Source: Allolobophora icterica
Taxonomy: Eukaryota; Annelida; Clitellata; Crassiclitellata; Lumbricidae
Direction of reading: 5' to 3'
Length of the DNA stretch: 64,000 nt
NCBI GenBank assembly: GCA_963556255.1
Contig: OY744604.1
Span: 94,097,875 to 94,161,874 of the forward strand
A model generated the notes under the pieces. The model was not told the DNA's origin. It saw only the letters and a program-made list of their open reading frames with translations, and made no database searches. This document shows, piece after piece, positions 57,942 to 64,000 of this stretch (positions within the stretch are counted from its first letter, which is position 1; each line of letters starts with the position of its first letter). A program made the position numbers and the translations under genes.

Positions 57942-60900
57942 TCATTTTGGTCCTGTAAAGCGTATTTTCGACTGCGCTTTGGCGGCTATCACAAGAGCAA
58001 ATTTCTTCTCATCCGTTGGTTTATCGGCGTAGACAACAACAAGATATCGACCAGGAGGCAACATGTAGTGACCACTCGCTTCGGAATAGCGCACAAAAGG
58101 ATGTGTTTTGCCATCAATGGTTTTCACCTGTGCATTTTTGCGAAGTACACCACGACCCACAGGTAAATACTGATCTTCGTCTATCTGTTCAGAAACAAAT
58201 ACATATTATGAATTAGTAACTTCTGTTGCGTCGGTATCTAATGCACAAGGCATCAACCGATGGCAATTTTAAACCAAGCCACAATCAGGTCAACATCCAT
58301 AAGGTCACTCCTTAAGACAAAGAGGCAGCCTCCTCGTTCCCCGTTTCAGGACTTCACTGGCGCAATCTAGGTCTTTTGCGTCCATTGGCCCTGCTCTTTG
58401 GAATGAGCTTCCTCCGTCCGTTCGTTCTTCTATTCTCTCAGGTAACGTCTCTCCCTCTTTTATCTTTCTTAAAACTTGCTTTTTCTCTCGGGGTCTCTCG
58501 CACTGGGGGCGCTTCTGAATGGCCATCCCGTTAGAAGCGCTTTATAAATATCCGAATACAATACAATACAATGGTGGATATGCAATTCGAAAGAGGCAAG
58601 TCCTATGTTGAGAACGAAATGATATAGTCACTTAGCAGAATAGACAGGCACAGGGAGAGAGTTCCAAAAGTAAGTAAGTAAGTATATTCTTTATTTTAAA
58701 CAGTTGACAAAACGCACTATGGTGTACGTTACAAGTAAATTAGCAGTTTGCAAGTTACAGTTTCCGGTTGAATTCAAATACAACATCCTAACCAAGAAAG
58801 TCTTTCTCATTAAGCTATCAGCTTTGGGTAAAATCCGGTCTCGTGTTCTTGGCCGAAGGGTATAATTATAAAGTTTTCTTTCTAGGTAAGAACCCATGCA
58901 AAACATGCCCTGGATAGCCCAAGACATCGAAAAAAGCTAGGTTCAGCAACTGAAAAAGCTCGTTCCATTTTGACTGCATCAAAGGCTATGTGATGTGAGA
59001 TTTTTCCAAATAAAACAAAGCCGTAACTCAAAATACGCTATATAGTTGAAAATGGTAGATCGACGTTTAATGTCTGTCATTAAGTATAATTAATCCTTCC
59101 TCTTTGAACCTATTTGCTTAAAATAATGTGCTTAAGAGCACAGTGACGTTGACGCTATAAATAGCACCGAGCGGCCAAATACATTCGCCTTTTTTGTAGT
59201 CAGTTGAATGAAATGACACTTATCAAAGTCCTTTGCTTCATCAAAATCATTTAGTCTTATCGATGAGTAGTAATCAGAGTAATCGATACGCCGTTATCTA
59301 GAGCGCAGTGCTACAAGGTGTGAAACAGCTAAATTGAGAGTGCACGCGTCTTTCATAATACCTGAAATACTGAGCGTAATGTAATTTCTAAATGTAATTT
59401 AGAAATTCATAATTATCTTAATAATTGTAGCACAATACTCAGGAGTAGGTATTGGCGCTAAACAAGTTCTCTAAATGAATGGAAGGGTATTATTAGATCA
59501 AAATCAAATCAAATATTCGTTTATTGAAAGATTCCCGTCGGCACAGACGCGATGGGATTACACTGTGTTACAAAATTAAAGACATTAATTGCAAGTGAAA
59601 ACAAATCAGATAACAGTTAATTATAGGGACTAAATATATTAATGAGAGTTTAAAATAAGGTAAACATAAAAAAAGAAAAACAGCATAGTGTTAAAATAGT
59701 TAATTGTTAATAAGTGTTTCATAGAGCATACAGTATATAAAGTTTTGTCATTTTTTATCAGGTAATACGAAATTATGACCCCGCAGACTATGAAGGATAT
59801 TGCTATCAGGTGGAAAATAGGGTCATAGAACATGATCTGGGTTTGTAACGGCTGCCTTAAAGAGGAATTCATCTGACAGTTTTCAGAAACGCTTTGAATA
59901 GATGGGGAAAGTAAGCCAGAACATTGCATTTTCCTCAGCAGTTTGTCAACCCTCTCTCTGACTCCTACTTGGGTGAGATTTCCCCTTGAAATGGCAAAGC
60001 CTTGCCGATGATATCCAAATAAAAAACACGCAATACTCAGATCTTGGCCCTACAATAACATTGTAATCGACTTACTTGAATTATATGACATCCAATTGCG
60101 TGGATTGGTTCCACTCTTTCTTGCAGTAAATCAATCAAAACTGGTTGAGGGTCGTTACCTGTAGTAAATGTACAGAGCTCATACTTTGCTTAATTGTCAA
60201 GTTAATTTCCTATAGCCGAAGTTTAAGATGTGACGCTGGTTGATTCGTGCTGCATGAATAACATAAAATATCGCTAAAATCAGTGACCTTTAATAACCAA
60301 ATTCTAGAAAGTAGCTGCATTCAGGAAACTCTTTTAAGAAATGTAGAAATAGTTCATTAACAGGAAACCTATTATAGTATACTGTATTGCAGACTAGGAC
60401 TGAGTGCAGAAAACTATTGACTGGTGATCTTTCATGAACAGGGTGGTATTTTTGCAACACATTAAATAATATTATTAGGCTATTATAGGCTGCTCATAGC
60501 GCTAGGACAGAAATTATCAGCGTTATGTTACAGGCCGAATGTTGGATCCTGCACGCACAACTCAGACGAGTGTGCACTGCACTCAATTGCAAAACAAGAA
60601 AGAACAAATTCTATTATTTTTCTTACACTGACAGTGAGTCTATCTAATAATAGACGCGGGAAGCGGGATCAATGACTAAAATATAGTCTATCTAATAATA
60701 GACGCACTGTCGTTGACATTTTAAAATATCCATTAGTATAACACTTTGTAATTAAGAAAGTAATAACTGATGCTACGGTTGCTACATGACTTTGTATTTG
60801 GGCGACTCTACATAGCGCGACCCGGTATACATCAATAAGGTCGCGCACATAAGGTCGCGCACAAAAGGTCGCGCACAAAAGGTCGCGACACAAAAGATCG

Positions 60901-61878
60901 CAGCGTCATAAGATCGCGACACAAAAGATCGCAGGGTAGGCGAAAGTCAGCATCCCGCTTCTAGTTTAATTTATATTTTAGTCACTGATTCCGCTTATAG
61001 TTTAATTTATATTTTAATTGATCCCGCTTCTAATTTTAGCTATATTTTAGTCATTGATCCCGCTTCTAGTTTATTTTATATTTTAATCGTTTAGTTCTTG
61101 AATGTGTCCCGCTTATCCCGCTTCTAGTTTAATTTATATTTTAATTGATCCCGCTTCTAATTTCAGTTATATTTTAGTCATTGATCCCGCTTCTAGTTTA
61201 TTTTATATTTTAATCGTTTAGTTCTTGAATGTGTACCCTGCGATCTTTTGTGTTGCGATCTTATAACTCTGCGATCTTTTGTGTCGCGACCTTTTGTGCG
61301 CGACCTTTTGTGCGCGATCTTTTGTGCGCGATCTTATTGACCTAAACCGCGCGACCCATATGGTTCCTATTGAGTTCACCCTATGACGGCTATTGATGTT
61401 AACAGGATTTTGTGTAAAATTTGTAAGCTTTTGGTGATAATAAAGTGACTACTACTACCTCCACTACTACCACTACTACTACGATCACTACTACTACTGC
61501 CACTACCATTACTATAACGACATAATCACGATATCATTTGTAAACGCTGGGCAGTTTAATATCTGAGCGCTGATTGCTTATTTGTTGTTGGTCATTATAA
61601 GGCTATAATCTAGCATAGATAGCAACTTTGATTAGCTTTTCTTGAAAGGCGAGCTTTATGCAAATTTATCCTGTAATTGCAGTAATCATAACAGTTCTTC
61701 AACATACATAAAGGCATTAATATGAACTACAAGTTCTACACACATTTTCTCCACTATGTTAAACACTCACCTGTAATCGACAGTTCATACTGTGGATTTC
61801 TGTTGAACGAGGTGCTACTAAGGCGACCACCAGCTGTCACATTCAGCACCCACTCTCCAAACGCGAAATCTATCTTTT
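57942..61878 (-). CDS. Calpain-type C2-like (domain III) gene, last three exons
   Basis: Three minus-strand exons join in frame: 61771-61878 (phase 2 to 1), 60076-60158 (83 bp) and 57942-58184 (81 codons including stop). All have AG acceptors and GTGAGT or GTAAGT donors. The protein reads GEWVLNVTAGGRLSSTSFNR then NPQYELSIT, GNDPQPVLIDLLQERVEPIH then AIGCHIIQ, and VRYSEASGHYMLPPGRYLVV. The GxW...AGG...NPQ, VLI.L.Q and LPPG.Y.V signatures, in this order, match the C2-like beta-sandwich (domain III) of calpains. The cysteine protease core would lie upstream, beyond 64000. The chain ends with this domain (IRFTGPK), as in non-classical calpains lacking penta-EF hands. The subfamily is uncertain. 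Confidence 0.75.
58305..58575 (+). mobile_element. L2/CR1-like LINE 3' end with (AATAC)n tail
   Basis: Encodes RSFASIGPALWNELPPSVRS and FFSRGLSHWG, the C-terminal motif of this LINE group, then GCGCTTTATAAATATCCG and AATAC repeats. It lies in an intron of the calpain-like gene, antisense to it. Confidence 0.75.
58667..58975 (-). mobile_element. LINE 3' end with (TTAC)n tail
   Basis: The minus strand encodes RTRDRILPKADSLMRKTFLV, then TACACCATAGTGCGTTTTGT and AATAAAG followed by TTAC repeats. It is homologous to 53445-53697, but the tail unit differs (TTAC versus TATTC). Confidence 0.65.
59493..59985 (-). mobile_element. LINE 3' end with (ATTTG)n-type tail
   Basis: The minus strand ends CTGTGCCGACGGGAATCTTT, CAATAAACG, then TTTGATTTGATTTTGATC, a common LINE tail pattern. 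A 97-codon frame with a hydrophobic stretch upstream is probably non-coding. It sits in an intron of the calpain-like gene. Confidence 0.6.
60637..60705. repeat. Duplicated 21-mer around an inverted copy of the foldback core
   Basis: AGTCTATCTAATAATAGACG plus C occurs at 60637 and again at 60685; each is itself palindromic (GTCTAT...ATAGAC). The bases between contain GCGGGATCAATGACTAAAAT, the reverse complement of the repeat unit inside the neighbouring foldback element. Confidence 0.7.
60824..61348. mobile_element. Foldback/MULE-like element with tandemly built TIRs
   Basis: The 525-bp element has terminal inverted repeats of about 115 bp (GGTATACATCAATAAGG... and its counterpart GGTTTAGGTCAATAAGA...). 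Each TIR is made of 14-bp units (AAGGTCGCGCACAA), four good and three degenerate. The core is a tandem repeat of GATCCCGCTTCTAGTTTA-type units, with a roughly 118-bp block present twice. GCGCGACCC flanks both ends (60815-60823, 61349-61357), a candidate 9-bp target duplication as made by Mutator-like elements. That word resembles the TIR unit's reverse complement, so caution applies. There is no coding capacity. Confidence 0.7.
61447..61508. repeat. (ACT)n-like microsatellite
   Basis: Imperfect CTACTA/CCACTACC triplet repeat. Confidence 0.8.
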
Positions 61879-62109
61879 CTGAATTGCCAATAAAAACGGT
61901 GTCAAAATTAGTTTTCCAGAGTTTTCAGAGGTGATCCAAGTGATAAATTAATAAGTGGTAATGAGGTGCATCCCGTATGTATGCTTCCAGGCTTTTACAT
62001 AGCGCCATTATTTACCTCTCAAAAGAACTAAAACACATTTTATCTAGCAAGTGGAAACATGTACGAATTAAGATAACTTTGAAATATTTCAAAGTTTTAA
62101 AGAAAATAA

Positions 62110-62312
62110 TAATGATTGTTTTTAAAATTTAAGCTGACAAGAACGCAGTAAGATTACATGATGTAGAAGTAACAGATGATAACAAGTTTACCAGTCGCCC
62201 CCTAGGGAGTGTACGGAGTGAAAGGCTGAGTCAAACTTTATAAAGCTAGCGGGTATCGAAACCGCGTCCTTCTGATCTTCGTGCCAGTGTGTTACCATTC
62301 AACCATCGATAA
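62110..62312 (-). mobile_element. Old SINE (family 1-like)
   Basis: The minus strand reads ATGGTTGAATGGTAACACAC, TGGCACGAAGATCAG and a good B-box GGTTTCGATACCC, then GACTCAGCCTTTCA and an ATTATT tail. It has the same architecture as 48212-48512 with much divergence. Confidence 0.6.
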
Positions 62313-62837
62313 ATATTAACGTTTGAAACTATAAAACCGCTTAAATATGAAACGACTCTTTATACATTCTGCTTGTGAGAAACAATTATTTACCGAGGCT
62401 TACGTTAAAGCTCTTGAAATGTTCTGCTCTGCACATTAATAGTTTTAAATTGGACTCACCTAACTTGAAACGTTGGTTTTCATATTCCAAAACGTGTTCA
62501 GCTTCTCGTTTAAATATAACAAGATTTTCTGTTTGGGGTCTACAAAGAACAAATGTTTTGTATTCAAATTCCTACGCATGAGTGTGCTACTATTCAATCT
62601 AAATATCAGTTCTTAATATAAATTATCGCCTTTCAGATACTCCAGAGCAGCGATGCACACTATCCTACTGACCTGTTAAAGTATCTTTTAAATAACTTTG
62701 ACAATGTTTGCGGAAAAGAATCAAATATAACAGCTTCAAACGGCAAAGCATTCGCATTTCCTCTTCCTGATTACCAGTTGTGCTGCACCGATCTTCAGAT
62801 TTTGCTTGTGACAATAACACAGTCATTTAAAAACCCT
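62313..62837. other. Intronic or intergenic sequence; nothing recognised
   Basis: AT-rich; no splice-supported exon of the calpain-like gene was found here. Confidence 0.4.
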
Positions 62838-62907
62838 TAATCTCGAGATTTCTACAGCACCCAGAAAGCTAAGTGGCTAGAACCAGCTTATTCAGTGCAC
62901 ATATGTA
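62838..62907 (-). mobile_element. L2-like LINE 3' terminal scrap
   Basis: Reverse complement resembles the 3' end at about 43300-43360 (GAATAAGCTGGTTC, GGGTGCTGTAGAAATCTCGAG). Confidence 0.6.
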
Positions 62908-64000
62908 AGCGTAATCGTAATCGTGACCTCCAAAATTCTAGAGCGCCACTCGAAGGCCAAGCGCTGGGCATCATCCTATTGACGAACGCTACGTCAAATC
63001 AGAGGGGGTTTTCCAGACAGTAGTCCAGAGAGGTCCGAGTCCGGTTTCCAGGCGACCAGATGAAGAGAAGAGGCAGAGCATCAGCTGCTGTTAAGGCGGG
63101 TGTCGTTTAGGGCTAGAAGAATTTGAAGGCGGAGGATCAGATGAGCCCTGGTAGGAGTACTTGAAAAGATGAGACTTCAGTTTTCAGTGGAAAGCCCGGA
63201 GATGAGAGGAAATTAGGAGGAGGATGAAGGACGGGTTGCAATGATGATGGAGAAACCGAGAATCTGCGGAATTCAGGGGAGAGGTCATTCCAGAGTCGTG
63301 GTGCTGTGTTGGATATGGCTCGGTTGGAGAACTTGAGATGAGTAGTGACTAGGGGTCGAGAAAGACTGAGCTAGGCGGATGATCGGGTGGAGCGGATTGC
63401 CTGGATGGTGAAGACATCACGGAGATACATGGGCCGTAGGGAGTTGCAGGTTAAGGGTAGGACTTTCAAGTGGATTCCTTCTGGAATTTTTAGCCAATGA
63501 AGTGATTTGATGATGGAAGTGATATAATGATGTTTGGGCGTTCTAGTGACATCCCAGGCTAATGAGTTGGATAAGTTGCAGACGCTTGATTTGGGTGGAC
63601 TCAATGTTGAGGAAGTGGGAATTGCAGTAATCGAGCTTCTAATGAACAATGGAGTTAGCAATGATGGCGACTGTTTTAAAGTCGAGCATACGCCGGATGC
63701 GGCGGAGGTCACGAATGTGCACAAAGCAGAAGCGCGAGAGGTTGTAGAATCAGTTAAAGGAAAGGTGTGGATCAAAAGTAATACCAAGATTGCGGAGAGG
63801 TAAAGGTAGAGACGACGACTTAGTCGAGAGGTTTATGGAAGGATCAGGGATTTTCTTGATTTGATCAGGAAGGCCTAGGATGATGAATTCAGTTTTGCAA
63901 GGGTTAAGGCAGAGGAGATTGCATGACATCCACTGTGAGATCAGGTTAACCAAGTTGTATAATTGTGTGATGGAGGTGGATAAGAGCTTGGGGAGAAGGA
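62908..64000 (-). mobile_element. L2/CR1-like LINE, 3' kilobase, running off the window
   Basis: The minus strand encodes WMSCNLLCLNPCKTEFIILG, LRNLGITFDPHLSFN (after the RT catalytic region), then SLHWLKIPEGIHLKVLPLTC and AIRSTRSSA. Its 3' end has a GATTACGATTACG tail at about 62908-62922. Several frames are used, so it is dead. Together with the copies at 4940, 41760 and 45500 it shows an abundant family. Confidence 0.8.

Noticed and set aside
57942..58160. Plus-strand frame over the calpain-like exon
   Set aside because: The minus-strand reading has matching splice sites, phases and domain signatures; the plus frame is a shadow.
59639..59929. Small membrane protein on the minus strand
   Set aside because: Lies in the 3' end of a LINE with tail repeats; the hydrophobic stretch comes from AT-rich sequence.

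Overview
Kind of organism. This is animal nuclear DNA, most likely from a marine invertebrate. It has spliced genes with GT/AG introns, tRNA-derived SINEs, many CR1/L2-like LINE remnants, an LTR retrotransposon of the Gmr1 type (first described from deuterostomes), hAT elements with 8-bp target duplications and long microsatellites. A single-exon Mab-21/cGAS-like gene of a type expanded in marine invertebrates points the same way. No bacterial-style operons, rRNA, true tRNA genes or CRISPR arrays were seen. The species cannot be named from the sequence.

Layout. Bases 1 to 41691 form one huge imperfect palindrome. The left arm (1-18113) is mirrored by the right arm (18428-41691) around a 314-bp unpaired centre (18114-18427). 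Base 1 pairs with base 41691, so the palindrome runs off the left edge of the window and its full size is unknown. Each arm carries, from outside to centre: a hAT-like MITE (about 0.6 kb), a second MITE (3.3 kb), an L2-like fragment and a truncated MITE (5 kb), four exons of a single-pass membrane protein gene (6.0-8.6 kb), a SINE, a CR1-like LINE fragment (9.2-10.3 kb), a candidate secreted Ly6-like first exon (10.5 kb), and a Gmr1-like LTR element (LTR 12.0-13.1 kb, gag-pol from 13.5 kb to the centre). The arms are near-identical in the parts compared by eye, but the right arm alone has a 2.43-kb hAT transposon (25616-28045) and a 3.4-kb non-LTR retrotransposon with a restriction-like endonuclease (about 29181-32545). 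The SINE/last-exon junction is also a local patch of strong divergence.

Bases 41692-48500 are unique, repeat-dominated DNA: L2/CR1 fragments, a tRNA-derived SINE running into a long GATG array, (TG)n, and a second, decayed endonuclease-type LINE. Bases 48759-51479 hold a 906-codon intronless gene for a Mab-21/cGAS-like protein with a helical, TPR-like C-terminal half. Bases 51500-57900 are LINE debris, a gag-like coiled-coil fragment and an AT-rich block with inverted clusters of a 13-bp motif. Bases 57942-61878 hold the last three exons, on the minus strand, of a gene encoding a calpain-type C2-like domain. Its introns carry LINE 3' ends and a 525-bp foldback element with tandemly built inverted repeats. 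The last kilobase is an antisense L2-like LINE.

How it fits together. The host genes (membrane protein, Ly6-like candidate, Mab-21/cGAS-like, calpain-like) show no obvious common pathway. The region is mainly a record of mobile DNA activity, and the insertions private to one palindrome arm give it a relative chronology. The main question is whether the palindrome is a real inverted duplication or an inverted join of two haplotypes made during assembly. The sequence alone cannot settle this.
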